Shown: positions 51,283 through 60,090, numbered from the stretch's first letter. The stretch: DNA of 64,000 bases from an uncultured Prevotellaceae bacterium (GCA_937891085.1 CALAEY010000039.1:6352-70351); one strand, 5' to 3'. A program made the numbers and translations. The notes: generated from the letters alone by a model not told the origin.

Positions 51283-51672
51283 CTATTTAGTGATTTCTAT
51301 CAGTATTCCTTCTGGACCTGTAATGGCACTTTCATAATAGCCGTCGCCAGTGATGCGAGGTCCACTGCTCACTTCATATCCCTCGCTCTGAAGCAGGGCT
51401 GTAAGCCTATCTACAGCTTCACGGCTTCCCACACTAAAGGAAACATGAATGAATCCCTGCCTGTAGGGATTGTACTGGTCGCAGGCAGTCACCTCTGGCC
51501 TTGTCATCAGTTCCAATCGGGTTTCTCCGTCGGGAAAAAAGAGTATGTAGGTGCGCAATCCTGTGCGAGTATTGTGGTATAGGTCGTTGGGCACTGCATC
51601 GAAAAAGCGACAGAAAAATGCCTTTGTCTTTTCGATGTCCTTGCAGTAGAGGGCTATGTGGTCTATCTTCAT
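51283..51672 (-). CDS. VOC (glyoxalase/bleomycin-resistance) family protein
   Basis: A 129-residue two-module VOC metalloprotein fold. The ATG at 51672 gives the expected start MKIDHIALYCKDIEKTKAFF; an alternative is 51678. HIALY and GFIHVSFSV hold two candidate metal ligands (His), and GPEGILIEITK holds the terminal Glu. The substrate is unknown; many homologues act as lactoylglutathione lyase-like or epimerase-like enzymes. Confidence 0.88.
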   Translation of the reverse strand: MKIDHIALYCKDIEKTKAFFCRFFDAVPNDLYHNTRTGLRTYILFFPDGETRLELMTRPEVTACDQYNPYRQGFIHVSFSVGSREAVDRLTALLQSEGYEVSSGPRITGDGYYESAITGPEGILIEITK

Positions 51673-51739
51673 AAGCATATTTTTTACAATGCAAAGATAA
51701 GTAAACAAGAAAGACAATTATGTGATGTAAATCAAAAAA

Positions 51740-52327
51740 TCAGAGTTTCCCTGCCCTAACACGGCTCAGCGACTCACGCGTCATGATGAGGTAGGAGGCT
51801 ATGTGCTGGATGGGTGCCCGCTTGGCGGCTTCGGGGTATTCGCGCTGGAAACGTTCGTAGCGCTCCTTGGCGCTCTCGAAGCGCAGGGAGTCGGCCTTAT
51901 GCTGTGAGAGCACCGCATCAAGCTCTAAATAGCGTATGTACCATCGGGCCATGTTGACAGACTGGTCGCAGAGCTTCTTCAGCTTGAAATAGGGTATTTT
52001 GTAATAGATAAGCGGCTCCAGGGCCTCGGCCATCAGTTGTGTGGGGCGCTGCAAGAAAAGGCTTTCTATACAGTGCAGCAGTTTGCCTTCGGCAGTAAAG
52101 TGTTCGGAAACGTCGTGCCCGTTCTTGTAATAAAACTGCCTGACCAGTCCTTGATGCACGTAGAACAGGCCGTCTGTCACCTGTCCTTCTTTGATGATGA
52201 CCTCGCCTTTTTCGGCTGTCTTGCATTCAAGGATAGAGGCGAACTGCTCTACATCAGCATAGGGCAGGGGATACACATTGTCGGCCATGGTCTTGGCCAC
52301 TTTCAAAGCCGTTTCGTTTATTATCAT
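51740..52327 (-). CDS. Crp/Fnr-family transcriptional regulator
   Basis: A 195-residue regulator. The N-terminal cyclic-nucleotide-binding-like barrel (CKTAEKGEVIIKEGQVTDGLFYVHQGLVRQFYYKNG) is followed by the dimer helix and a C-terminal helix-turn-helix (IQHIASYLIMTRESLSRVR). The FeS-binding cysteines of Fnr are not present in the usual pattern. Effector and targets are unknown; it sits between the hexuronate transporter and the VOC/flavoprotein genes in the same direction. Confidence 0.9.
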   Translation of the reverse strand: MIINETALKVAKTMADNVYPLPYADVEQFASILECKTAEKGEVIIKEGQVTDGLFYVHQGLVRQFYYKNGHDVSEHFTAEGKLLHCIESLFLQRPTQLMAEALEPLIYYKIPYFKLKKLCDQSVNMARWYIRYLELDAVLSQHKADSLRFESAKERYERFQREYPEAAKRAPIQHIASYLIMTRESLSRVRAGKL

Positions 52328-52348
52328 ACACCTTATTTGTATATAAGC

Positions 52349-53794
52349 TTACGCCACGGGTTTATATTTGGGCACCAACGTCTTCATGATGATCCAGCCC
52401 ACCAAGTAAGCCACGGAGCAATAGCAGAAGATGATGAAGTAGCCAGCTGGTTTGCCAGTGAATCCTAAGAACGTCATCTGTGTGGCATCGGCATAGTCGA
52501 AGAGCTTGCCCGACCCCATGTTGATGAGGAAGGAACTCAAGCCTCCAGCGGCACTGTTAAGTCCTGTGATGGTGGCTACAGCGCGTTGTGGGAAGAGGTC
52601 GCTGCCCACGCTGTAGAGGTTGGCCGACCATGACTGATGGGCAGCCCCCACGATACCTATAAGGATGATTGGCAGCCAGTAGCTGTAGTTGCCCAGAGGC
52701 TGTGCAAAGAGTCCCAGCAGTGGGAAGAGGGCGAAGATAAGCATAGCCCTCATACGGGCGGTATAGGCATTAAGCCCTGTGCGGTTGATGATGATAGTGG
52801 GCAGCTTTCCGCCATAGAGCGCCAGCATGGTAATGGCATAGAGCACAAAGATGAGCATCTGCGCCGTGGGGTTATCGCTGGCAAGGCCATAGACATCACT
52901 GAGGTAGGCGGGTGTCCAGAAGAGGAAGAACCACCATACCCCGTCTGTGCAGAACTTACCCAGCAGGATGGCCCATGTCTGACGGAGTTTCAGGCAGTCG
53001 AGCACACCGAGTTTAGGTTGGTGCTGAGCCTCCGCAGGCTTCACCTCATTGTCTTGATCCTGCTTGATATAGCTCAGCTCTGCAGCATTCACGCGAGGAT
53101 TATGGTCCACATCTTTATAAATAAACACCCAGAAAGCCATCCATACGAATCCCAAGCCACCGATGACGATGAAGGCCATTTCCCAACCATTCCCCACACC
53201 GATGCTTCGGAAGTAGCTGGCGAGTGAAGGGATGGTAAGCGGAGCGATAAGAGCGCCTACGGTGCTTCCTGCATTGAAGATAGCAGTGGCAAAGGCACGG
53301 TCTTTCTGAGGGAAATACTCAGCAGTCACCTTCACGGCTGCAGGGAAGTTGCCTGCCTCACCACAAGCCAAAACGATACGTGCAGCGATGAAGAAATACA
53401 CGCTCACCATGGAAATCATAGAGGCTATCTCACCCGTAGCACCCACCAGCTCAGCAGCTGTGTGCACACCTACGATGTGCTCTGTGGCCCATCCACAGAG
53501 TGCATGGAGGCAGGCTCCACCCGACCAGATGCCGATGGCCCACAGATAGCCACGCTTAGTCCCCAGCCAGTCGATGATGCGGCCAGAGAAGATGTTGGCT
53601 ATGGCATAGACGATAGAGAAGATAGCTGCCACATCGCCATAGTTGCTGTCACTCCAGTGAAACTCAGGTGCGATGAAATCCTTCCACGTCAATGACAGCA
53701 CCTGTCTGTCCATATAATTCACCGTTGTGGCAAGGAAAAGCATGGCGCAAATCACCCAGCGCACATTGCTCATTTTAGTATTAGTGTTTCTCAT
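52349..53794 (-). CDS. exuT: Hexuronate/organic anion MFS transporter (ExuT-like)
   Basis: A 481-residue MFS protein of the anion:cation symporter group, 12 membrane segments. NYMDRQVLSLTWKDFIAPEFHW is the typical ACS-family start, and the first cytoplasmic loop is SGRIIDWLGTKRG. ACS members of this type in Bacteroidales transport glucuronate or galacturonate. The uxaC-uxuA-kdgK pathway genes 17 kb away have no transporter of their own, which supports this assignment. It lies 39 bp after the asparaginase gene with ~7-bp repeats in the spacer. Confidence 0.82.
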   Translation of the reverse strand: MRNTNTKMSNVRWVICAMLFLATTVNYMDRQVLSLTWKDFIAPEFHWSDSNYGDVAAIFSIVYAIANIFSGRIIDWLGTKRGYLWAIGIWSGGACLHALCGWATEHIVGVHTAAELVGATGEIASMISMVSVYFFIAARIVLACGEAGNFPAAVKVTAEYFPQKDRAFATAIFNAGSTVGALIAPLTIPSLASYFRSIGVGNGWEMAFIVIGGLGFVWMAFWVFIYKDVDHNPRVNAAELSYIKQDQDNEVKPAEAQHQPKLGVLDCLKLRQTWAILLGKFCTDGVWWFFLFWTPAYLSDVYGLASDNPTAQMLIFVLYAITMLALYGGKLPTIIINRTGLNAYTARMRAMLIFALFPLLGLFAQPLGNYSYWLPIILIGIVGAAHQSWSANLYSVGSDLFPQRAVATITGLNSAAGGLSSFLINMGSGKLFDYADATQMTFLGFTGKPAGYFIIFCYCSVAYLVGWIIMKTLVPKYKPVA

Positions 53795-53805
53795 AATCCA
53801 TAATT

Positions 53806-53834
53806 ACTTAATTGTCAATTGTCAATTGTCAATT
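53806..53834 (-). repeat. ~7-bp repeat run, ansA-exuT spacer
   Basis: Minus strand aattgac repeated three times then aattaag. The units run in the direction of the flanking genes and follow the ansA stop. Confidence 0.75.
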
Positions 53835-54871
53835 TACTTCGTTATCTCTCCCGCCAAGTCAGAATCCATCAGGCGTTTCACTTCCTCATTGTTGAGGCCA
53901 TGTCCTAAGAGGAACATCAGCTTGGCAATAGCACTCTCAGGCGTACTGTCATACCCACTCACCACCCCCGCTTGCAGCAGTTGGAGGCCTGTTTCATAGC
54001 GCTTCATCTCCACCAGACCGTTGGGACATTGAGTGATGTTCACTATGACGATGCCTCTCTCTGTAGCCTCGCGCAGTGCCTTGATAAGCCAAGGTTTCTG
54101 GGGCGCATTGCCAGAGCCGTAGGTCTTCAGTATCACCGCCTTAAGGCCCTCAAAGCGCAGGGCCGACTCCACGATGTTCTCACTGATGCCAGGGAAGAGC
54201 GTCAGCACCACGATGCTATTATCATAGAGGTAGTGCGGCTTCATCGGCTGCGAGAGGTCTGGGCGACGTATCAGCTGCTCATTGTAGCGGATATGGATGC
54301 CCGCTGTGGCAAGCGGTGGGAAGTTGTACGAGCGGAAGGCATTGAAGTTCTCCGCATGGATCTTGGTTGTGCGGTTGCCACGCATCAGCTCATTCTCGAA
54401 GAAGATGCACACCTCTGGCACGATGGCCGTACCATCAGGATGCTTGGCGGTGGCTATCTCAATGCTCGTTATCAGGTTTTCCTTGCCATCGGTACGCAGC
54501 ATGCCTATGGGGAGCTGAGAGCCCGTAAGGATGACAGGTTTCGAGAGGTTCTCCAGCATGAAGCTCAGGGCCGAAGCCGTATAGGCCATCGTATCCGTAC
54601 CATGCAGAATCACGAATCCGTCATAGTCATCATAGTTCTGCGTGATGATTTCCACTATCTTCACATAGTGCTTTGGCTCCATGTCCGACGAGTCGATAGG
54701 AGGGTCGAACTGATAGGAGCCAATGCGATAGTTGAAGCGTTTCAGCTCTGGCACCTGCTTCAGCAGATGTGCAAAGTCGAAGCTCTCCAAGGCTCCCGTT
54801 TCAGGATTCTCTATCATTCCGATAGTGCCACCTGTATAGATTAAGAATACCGAAGGGCATTTGTCTGTCAT
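53834..54871 (-). CDS. ansA: L-asparaginase, type I (cytoplasmic)
   Basis: A 345-residue asparaginase without a signal peptide. The first catalytic Thr is in IYTGGTIGMIENP, the second triad in VILHGTDTMAYTASAL, with a Lys in LTGSQLPIG region. It hydrolyses asparagine to aspartate and ammonia; aspartate could feed fumarate respiration together with the Dcu carrier. It heads a co-directional set with the ExuT-like and Crp genes. Confidence 0.94.
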   Translation of the reverse strand: MTDKCPSVFLIYTGGTIGMIENPETGALESFDFAHLLKQVPELKRFNYRIGSYQFDPPIDSSDMEPKHYVKIVEIITQNYDDYDGFVILHGTDTMAYTASALSFMLENLSKPVILTGSQLPIGMLRTDGKENLITSIEIATAKHPDGTAIVPEVCIFFENELMRGNRTTKIHAENFNAFRSYNFPPLATAGIHIRYNEQLIRRPDLSQPMKPHYLYDNSIVVLTLFPGISENIVESALRFEGLKAVILKTYGSGNAPQKPWLIKALREATERGIVIVNITQCPNGLVEMKRYETGLQLLQAGVVSGYDSTPESAIAKLMFLLGHGLNNEEVKRLMDSDLAGEITK

Positions 54872-55154
54872 AGTGTTACGGTTTTAGTGCCGTAAAGTTA
54901 CGAATAAATTTCTTATTCTTTACCAAAAGTCAGCACTATTCTCAGAAATGCTTCTGTATTTCTCTCCTAAAGCCTTGCATTATGATGGTAATGAAGCATT
55001 TTTGCAGTAACGCAAGGCTTTTCCTCGATAATTCCTTGTGTTTGCAACTTATAAGCGCATAGTTTGCAGGCTTTATTCGTCAAGTTTAGAGCCTCCATTC
55101 AATCCGTCTGTAAGTTTTAAACTCCTCCTCTTGTATGCTATAAAATATTATGTT

Positions 55155-55265
55155 TAGTGACGGATGTGACGTTAGAAATATATACTTTCGTATAGAAATA
55201 CATTTGGTTCGAACCAAATGTATTTATTAGAAAAAGTTGCTTTTTTAATGTCATATCTGTCACTA
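55155..55265. repeat. Inverted-repeat element around a 30-bp palindrome
   Basis: Left arm TAGTGACGGATGTGACGTTA (55155-55174) and right arm (55246-55265) are reverse complements with three G/A differences. Between them is a perfect 30-bp palindrome (55196-55225) centred on GGTTCGAACC. The rest of 54872-55154 shows no gene. Confidence 0.7.
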
Positions 55266-55388
55266 ATTTTGCTAATCTCCTCATTTCAAGTAGTTTGCTG
55301 ATTAGGTCAGATTCCATCACTTTACATTTGATTTGACCCTATGGAGTTTTATGAAGGATATGAAGGATAGAATTCAACATTTACTTAT

Positions 55389-55418
55389 AAATACATTTGG
55401 TTCGAACCAAATGTATTT
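55389..55418. repeat. Second copy of the 30-bp palindrome
   Basis: Identical to 55196-55225 (AAATACATTTGG, TTCGAA core, CCAAATGTATTT), 193 bp away, without the outer arms. Confidence 0.9.
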
Positions 55419-55479
55419 CTATGAGAAGACAGCGATGGGGCATATAGGCATGGGTGCATCACAAAGGAGTGAGCCTAAT

Positions 55480-55523
55480 GTTCCTCCGCTGTTCCTCCGT
55501 TGTTCCTCCGTTGTTCCTCCGCT
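55480..55523 (+). repeat. Four 11-bp tandem units
   Basis: GTTCCTCCGCT, GTTCCTCCGTT, GTTCCTCCGTT, GTTCCTCCGCT. The inverse word (CGGAGGAAGAACGG) occurs 30 bases later. Confidence 0.9.
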
Positions 55524-55639
55524 TTTGTTTCACAGAAAGAACGGATGTTCCACGGAGGAAGAACGGAGCTTCATGGTTTGAGTTTCCTTCTTATTTGAGA
55601 GAGATGGCATCTCTGCGTATTGTCAAAACTCGCTGACAA

Positions 55640-55970
55640 GCCACCTTCGATTTTTCCTTTCACCTTTCACCAAGTGTGCGTAAGTATATGAAATTCATTG
55701 GCTTATAATGGTGAAAGGAAATGCGCTTCCTTTCACCGTCTTTCACCAACTATTATTTAGACAGATGATGTCATAAATAATAGAGAAAATATATATAGTG
55801 TATGTCGTCATTAGAATTATAATGGTTGCGCGGATTCTAAATAAAGAGGCCATTCTGGTGTGAAGGGTGGTGAAAGGCGGTGAAAGGGCGGAGGTTTCCA
55901 TTCACCGCAATTCGCAGATGATATTCATGCGTTATCTTCCACTTGGTGAAAGGTGAAAGGAAAATAACGA
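55640..55970. repeat. TTTCACC/GGTGAAA repeat field
   Basis: TTTCACC or GGTGAAA occurs about nine times in both orientations, including a perfect hairpin GGTGAAAGGAA/TTCCTTTCACC (55710-55737). No gene is visible between 54872 and 56225. Confidence 0.75.
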
Positions 55971-56081
55971 ATCAGGCTTTTTTAGAACTCAAGAATCTAA
56001 AACGAGGTACATTACTACCATAAAGTTGGTGATACGACTGCTAAAACCCAATGGCAGCAGATGCAAACTTCAGACTACACA

Positions 56082-56144
56082 GCTGTCTGTACAATCAGCA
56101 CTGCTGTCTGTACAATCAGCACTGCTGTCTGCACAGATTCCACT
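56082..56144 (+). repeat. Three 21-bp tandem units
   Basis: gctgtctgtacaatcagcac plus t, twice exactly, and a third diverged copy (gctgtctgcacagattccac plus t). It lies just after the trpF-trpA gene end. Confidence 0.9.
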
Positions 56145-56225
56145 GCTGATTAAACTTTGCCTCGTTACGTCATGGCTTTTGTCTCTCGTCTTTATATCTT
56201 TTGCTTGCTTTCTCCTGTCTTTACC

Positions 56226-57626
56226 CTACGCCAATCCGATGTCTGCCTTCAGCTGCTTAATGGCCTTGTCTGCATCGCCCTCGAAGGTGTTCAGCAGGGT
56301 GACGAAGCGACTGCCGATGATGCCTCCAGAGGCATTGGCACAGGCTGCATCGAAGGTCTGCTTGTTGCTGATGCCAAAGCCCACCATGCGGGGATTGCGC
56401 AGGTGCAGGTCGTTGATGCGCTTGAAGTAGGCTTGCTTCTCGGCATTGAAGTCGCACTGGGCACCTGTGGTGGAGGCAGAAGATACCATGTAGATGAAGC
56501 CATCGGTGTGCTGGTCGATCTCAAGCACGCGCTCGTCGCTGGTCTCAGGGGTGATGAGCATGATGATGCGGATGTCATATTGCGCAGCGATGGCTTTATA
56601 GCTCTCCTCGTAGTCGCGGAAGGGCAGGTCGGGGATGATGATGCCGTCGATGCCACAGGCTTGGCACTCCTGACAGAAACGCTCGAAGCCGAACTGGTAG
56701 ATCGGGTTGAGGTAACCCATCAGAATCAGTGGGATGCTGACTTCCTTACGGATGTCTCGCAGTTGGCTGAAGAGCAGACGGAGCGACATGCCGTTTTTCA
56801 AGGCTTTCGTGGCAGCATCTTGTATGACAGGGCCATCGGCCATAGGGTCGCTGAAGGGGATGCCTATCTCGATGAGGCTTACGCCGCCTTGCTCTAAGTC
56901 TTTGATTACTTGGACGGTGCCGTTGAGGGTTGGGTGGCCTGCGCAGAAATATACTGACAGTAATCTCTGAGGATTGGTTTGGAATAATTGATTAATGCGG
57001 TTCATCTTTTTTAATTGTGAATTGTGAATTATGAATTCTCTCACTTTTCCAACGTCCTTGATGCCAGGACTGTTCTCAAACTGACTATTGAGATCGTAGC
57101 CGGCTAGGGCGGGATGGGAGAAATGTTGCAGCGCTTCTATGCTCTGTGATCCAATGCCTCCGCTAAGCAGGAAAGGGGTGCTGCCTTGATACTGACTCAG
57201 TAGGTTCCAATCGAATGTCTTGCCACTGCCACCATAGGCAGGGGTCTTGGTATCGAATAGGAAGTAGTCGCAAACGCCTTGGTATCGCTCTGTGAGCTTC
57301 AAGTCTTCCGCACTGGCGATGGGGAAGGCTTTGATGACCTTAAAGCCTGACTTCTGCAACGCTTGGCATTGCTCTGGCGATTCATGCCCATGCAACTGGA
57401 TATGCGTAAGGCCGAACTCCGCTGCCTGCTTGGTGATGACATCGAGAGAGGCATTCACGAAGACCCCAACACGGCCAGCATGGATGGGGAGGTAGGAGGG
57501 GCGTTGACGCACATAGCGGGGAGATTTCTCATAGAAGATAAAGCCCATGAGGTCGATGCCTAAGGCTTCTACCTCACGGATGTTTTCCCCTTGTGTCATG
57601 CCACAAACTTTGATGATACGTTTCAT
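56226..57626 (-). CDS. trpFA: TrpF-TrpA fusion: phosphoribosylanthranilate isomerase / tryptophan synthase alpha
   Basis: A 466-residue frame. Residues 1-196 are TrpF (KVCGMTQGENIREVEALG, IQLHGHES, FLLSGGIG, GYDLNSQFENSPGIKD). Residues 208-466 are TrpA (MNRINQLFQ, YFCAGHPTL, EIGIPFSDPMADGPVIQ, IPDLPFRDYEES, VSSASTTGAQ, VGFGISNKQ). The linker EFIIHNSQLKK is encoded by AT-rich intergenic repeats (57012-57037), so a stop codon seems to have been lost and the spacer is translated. TrpA could also initiate separately at the ATG at 57005. It overlaps trpC by 4 bp. TrpF and TrpA catalyse steps three and five of the pathway. Confidence 0.88.
   Translation of the reverse strand: MKRIIKVCGMTQGENIREVEALGIDLMGFIFYEKSPRYVRQRPSYLPIHAGRVGVFVNASLDVITKQAAEFGLTHIQLHGHESPEQCQALQKSGFKVIKAFPIASAEDLKLTERYQGVCDYFLFDTKTPAYGGSGKTFDWNLLSQYQGSTPFLLSGGIGSQSIEALQHFSHPALAGYDLNSQFENSPGIKDVGKVREFIIHNSQLKKMNRINQLFQTNPQRLLSVYFCAGHPTLNGTVQVIKDLEQGGVSLIEIGIPFSDPMADGPVIQDAATKALKNGMSLRLLFSQLRDIRKEVSIPLILMGYLNPIYQFGFERFCQECQACGIDGIIIPDLPFRDYEESYKAIAAQYDIRIIMLITPETSDERVLEIDQHTDGFIYMVSSASTTGAQCDFNAEKQAYFKRINDLHLRNPRMVGFGISNKQTFDAACANASGGIIGSRFVTLLNTFEGDADKAIKQLKADIGLA
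57012..57037. repeat. ~7-bp repeat run translated as the TrpF-TrpA linker
   Basis: Minus strand aattcat, aattcac, aattcac, aattaaa. In this phase and orientation it has no stop codon. Confidence 0.8.
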
Positions 57627-58432
57627 GATCTCAATGCTTTAGTGAATCGTTTCAGCGCTATGCCTGGCAGCATTTCTTTCATAAAGGCTTCGCCCATAAG
57701 GAAACCTCTGTAACCTGCTTCGCGCAGCTGACGCACCACCTCTGGCTTTGATAGTCCGCTCTCTGATACCAGAAGTGGGGCTTCTGCAGCATAGCCAACG
57801 GATTGTCTCAGCGCCTCTGCCATGCGGAAGGAGTTCTGCACATCTGTCACGAAGGTACCCAGATTTCGATTGTTCACGCCCAGCATGTCGGGCTGGCAGC
57901 AGATGTAAGGCAATTCTTTCTCGCTATGTACTTCGAGCAACACTTCCAGTCCGATGGCATGCGCCATAGCTGCCAGTTCGCAACACTTGTCAACCGACAG
58001 GCAGGCTGCTATCAGAAGCACAGCATCGGCTCCTATCAGACGAGCTTCGAAGAGCTGGTGCTCATCGATGATAAAATCTTTGCGGAGGATAGGTAGTTGT
58101 ATCAGTGGTCGTACTGCCTTGATGTCTTTCAACGTTCCTCCGAAGAAGTGCTCGTCTGTCAGGATGGATAGTGCCGATGCGCCGCCTGCCCAGTAGGCTG
58201 GGATTACCTCTGCAGGACGGGCATCCTGATGGATCCAACCCTTGGAGGGCGACTTGCGCTTGAACTCTGCAATGATGCCTGTGTCTGATGCTGCCAAGGC
58301 GGCTTTCATGCTGTGTCCTGTGGGTGGCAGGGTGTCCACACAGTCCTTCAGCGCTTCCGTGGGAACCGCCTGCTTGTGCATGGCCACTTCTGTCTGCTTG
58401 TGCGCTACTATTTCTGAAAGTATATCTTTCAT
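57623..58432 (-). CDS. trpC: Indole-3-glycerol phosphate synthase
   Basis: A 269-residue TIM-barrel enzyme that closes the indole ring. IIAEFKRKSPSKGWI carries the catalytic Lys, SILTDEHFFGG and ILRKDFIIDEHQLFEARLIGADAVLLI are conserved, and the C-terminal LVSESGLSKPEVVRQL and GFLMGEAFM form the phosphate site. It starts 4 bp after trpD and overlaps trpF by 4 bp. Confidence 0.97.
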   Translation of the reverse strand: MKDILSEIVAHKQTEVAMHKQAVPTEALKDCVDTLPPTGHSMKAALAASDTGIIAEFKRKSPSKGWIHQDARPAEVIPAYWAGGASALSILTDEHFFGGTLKDIKAVRPLIQLPILRKDFIIDEHQLFEARLIGADAVLLIAACLSVDKCCELAAMAHAIGLEVLLEVHSEKELPYICCQPDMLGVNNRNLGTFVTDVQNSFRMAEALRQSVGYAAEAPLLVSESGLSKPEVVRQLREAGYRGFLMGEAFMKEMLPGIALKRFTKALRS

Positions 58433-58436
58433 AGTG

Positions 58437-59432
58437 TCAGCTGTTTATCTCAATAAACTTCTTCAATACTTGCAGTGCCTTTCCGCTTTCGAGCGACTGG
58501 CGGGCAATGTCTATGCACTCGCTGATGCTCTTCTGGGGCTCTATCACATGGATGGCCAATGCCGCATTGATCAGCACCACATTCTTCTGGCTCTCAGTGG
58601 CTTGGTTCATCAGCACATCGTCGAAAATGCGACTGGCTTCCTCCTTGGTGGTGCCTCCGTAGAGCTCTTCAGGACGCGCCTCTCGGAAACCGATGTCCTC
58701 TGGCATGTAGAGGTACTCTCCCTGATTGGTACAGATCTTGAACTCGGACGTCAGCGAGATTTCATCGTAGCCATCGAGGCTGTTCACGATGCCAAACCCT
58801 ATGCCGATGCGATGCTGGATGTTGGTGTAGAGGCGCATCTGCTCCAGATTGGCCACTCCGAGCAACTGGTAGGCTGGTTGGCAGGGATTGATCAGTGGAC
58901 CAAGCAGATTGAAGACCGTGGGCACTTGTAGGGCTTTGCGGATAGGACCCACGAACTTCATGGCTGGGTGGAAGAACTGGGCGTGCTGATAGACCATGCC
59001 ACACTGATCCATGCTGCGACGCAGAATGTCGCCATCGTTGGTGAACTTCACGCCGTGCTGCTCCATCACATTGCTGGCACCGCTCACGGAGGTAGCACCA
59101 TAGTTGCCATGCTTGGCAACCTTATAGCCCGCACCTGCCACCACGAAGCAGGCACACGTAGAGATGTTGAAGGTATTCTTGCCATCGCCTCCTGTGCCCA
59201 CGATGTCGATGGGCTTATAGGCACTGAGATCAGAGGGCACACGTAGTTCGAGCAGGGCTTCACGGAATCCCAGTATCTCGTTCACAGACACGCCACGCAT
59301 CTGAATCATCGACAGCATGGATGCTATCTGCGCAGCTGGATATTTCTCCTCAGTGATGTTGAGCATCACTTGCTTGGTTTCTTGTTGGGTAAGCTCTTCA
59401 TTTCGTAGGAGCTTTGATAGTATTTGTTTCAT
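58437..59432 (-). CDS. trpD: Anthranilate phosphoribosyltransferase
   Basis: A 331-residue enzyme transferring phosphoribose from PRPP to anthranilate. The PRPP loop is GTGGDGKNTFNIST, followed by KVAKHGNYGATS; EQHGVKFTND and GVANLEQM are family blocks. It is a stand-alone TrpD, not fused to TrpG. The 45-bp spacer to trpG consists of AT-rich repeats. Confidence 0.97.
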   Translation of the reverse strand: MKQILSKLLRNEELTQQETKQVMLNITEEKYPAAQIASMLSMIQMRGVSVNEILGFREALLELRVPSDLSAYKPIDIVGTGGDGKNTFNISTCACFVVAGAGYKVAKHGNYGATSVSGASNVMEQHGVKFTNDGDILRRSMDQCGMVYQHAQFFHPAMKFVGPIRKALQVPTVFNLLGPLINPCQPAYQLLGVANLEQMRLYTNIQHRIGIGFGIVNSLDGYDEISLTSEFKICTNQGEYLYMPEDIGFREARPEELYGGTTKEEASRIFDDVLMNQATESQKNVVLINAALAIHVIEPQKSISECIDIARQSLESGKALQVLKKFIEINS

Positions 59433-59439
59433 GATTCTA

Positions 59440-59482
59440 ATGTTTTTAATTTTATAATGTTTTAATTTTTTAATAGTCTAAT
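59440..59482 (-). repeat. AT-rich repeat run, trpG-trpD spacer
   Basis: Minus strand phrases aaattag, attaaaa, acattat, attaaaa, acattag. It includes the trpG stop. Confidence 0.55.
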
Positions 59483-60047
59483 TTCGGATGAAATTAGACA
59501 TGATTGTCGCACCGTCGGGTGTCAAGACGCTTTCTGGATGGAACTGGATGCCATGAATGTCGTAGTGGCGATGGCGCAGTGCCATGATCTGACCTTCCTG
59601 ACTCTCTGCTGTGATGACCAGTGTGTCTGGCAGTCCTTCTTTGTCGACTACCCAAGAGTGATAACGCCCCACGGGTAAGGTATGTGGCAGATGGTCGAAG
59701 AGGTATTCATCGGTGTCCTCCAACAGCTGCACAGGTGTCTGAACGCCGTGGAAGACATCCTTAAGATTGGTGAGCGTGGCACCAAAGGCCTGTCCGATGG
59801 CTTGCTCTCCCAAGCAGACACCCAACATGGGCTTCTGTCCTGCATACGCCTTAATCACATCCAGCAACAGACCTGATTCCTCTGGAATGCCAGGCCCTGG
59901 TGAGAGGATAATCTTGTCATAGCGCTTCAAGTCGCCCAGCAGGAACTTATCGTTTCGCAGTACATCTACCTGCGCTCCCAGCTCTTTCACTAAGTGTGCC
60001 AGATTGTAGGTAAATGAGTCGTAATTGTCTATAATAACAGTCTTCAT
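59478..60047 (-). CDS. trpG: Anthranilate synthase glutaminase subunit
   Basis: A 189-residue class I glutamine amidotransferase. NYDSFTYNLAHL at the N-terminus, the nucleophile Cys in LGVCLGEQAIGQAFG and the His/Glu pair in GIQFHPESV are all present. It supplies ammonia to TrpE. It may also serve PabB, as in many bacteria; no pabB is in the window. Confidence 0.96.
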   Translation of the reverse strand: MKTVIIDNYDSFTYNLAHLVKELGAQVDVLRNDKFLLGDLKRYDKIILSPGPGIPEESGLLLDVIKAYAGQKPMLGVCLGEQAIGQAFGATLTNLKDVFHGVQTPVQLLEDTDEYLFDHLPHTLPVGRYHSWVVDKEGLPDTLVITAESQEGQIMALRHRHYDIHGIQFHPESVLTPDGATIMSNFIRN

Positions 60048-60048
60048 A

Positions 60049-60090
60049 ATTGTTAATTGTCAATTGTCAATTCTCAATTTTCAATTTATC
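60049..60090 (-). repeat. ~7-bp repeat run, trpE-trpG spacer
   Basis: Minus strand aattgaa, aattgag, aattgac, aattgac, aattaac. TGA or TAA falls in every frame behind trpE. Confidence 0.75.

Noticed and set aside
55196..55225. tRNA T-arm-like GGTTCGAACC
   Set aside because: It is the centre of a perfect 30-bp palindrome with no cloverleaf around it.
55138..55581. Two small frames on opposite strands that both contain LINTFGSNQMYFY
   Set aside because: The shared segment is the translation of the 30-bp palindrome, which reads the same on both strands; nothing else supports coding.
55480..56144. CRISPR array
   Set aside because: The units are directly adjacent with no unique spacers, and no cas genes are present.
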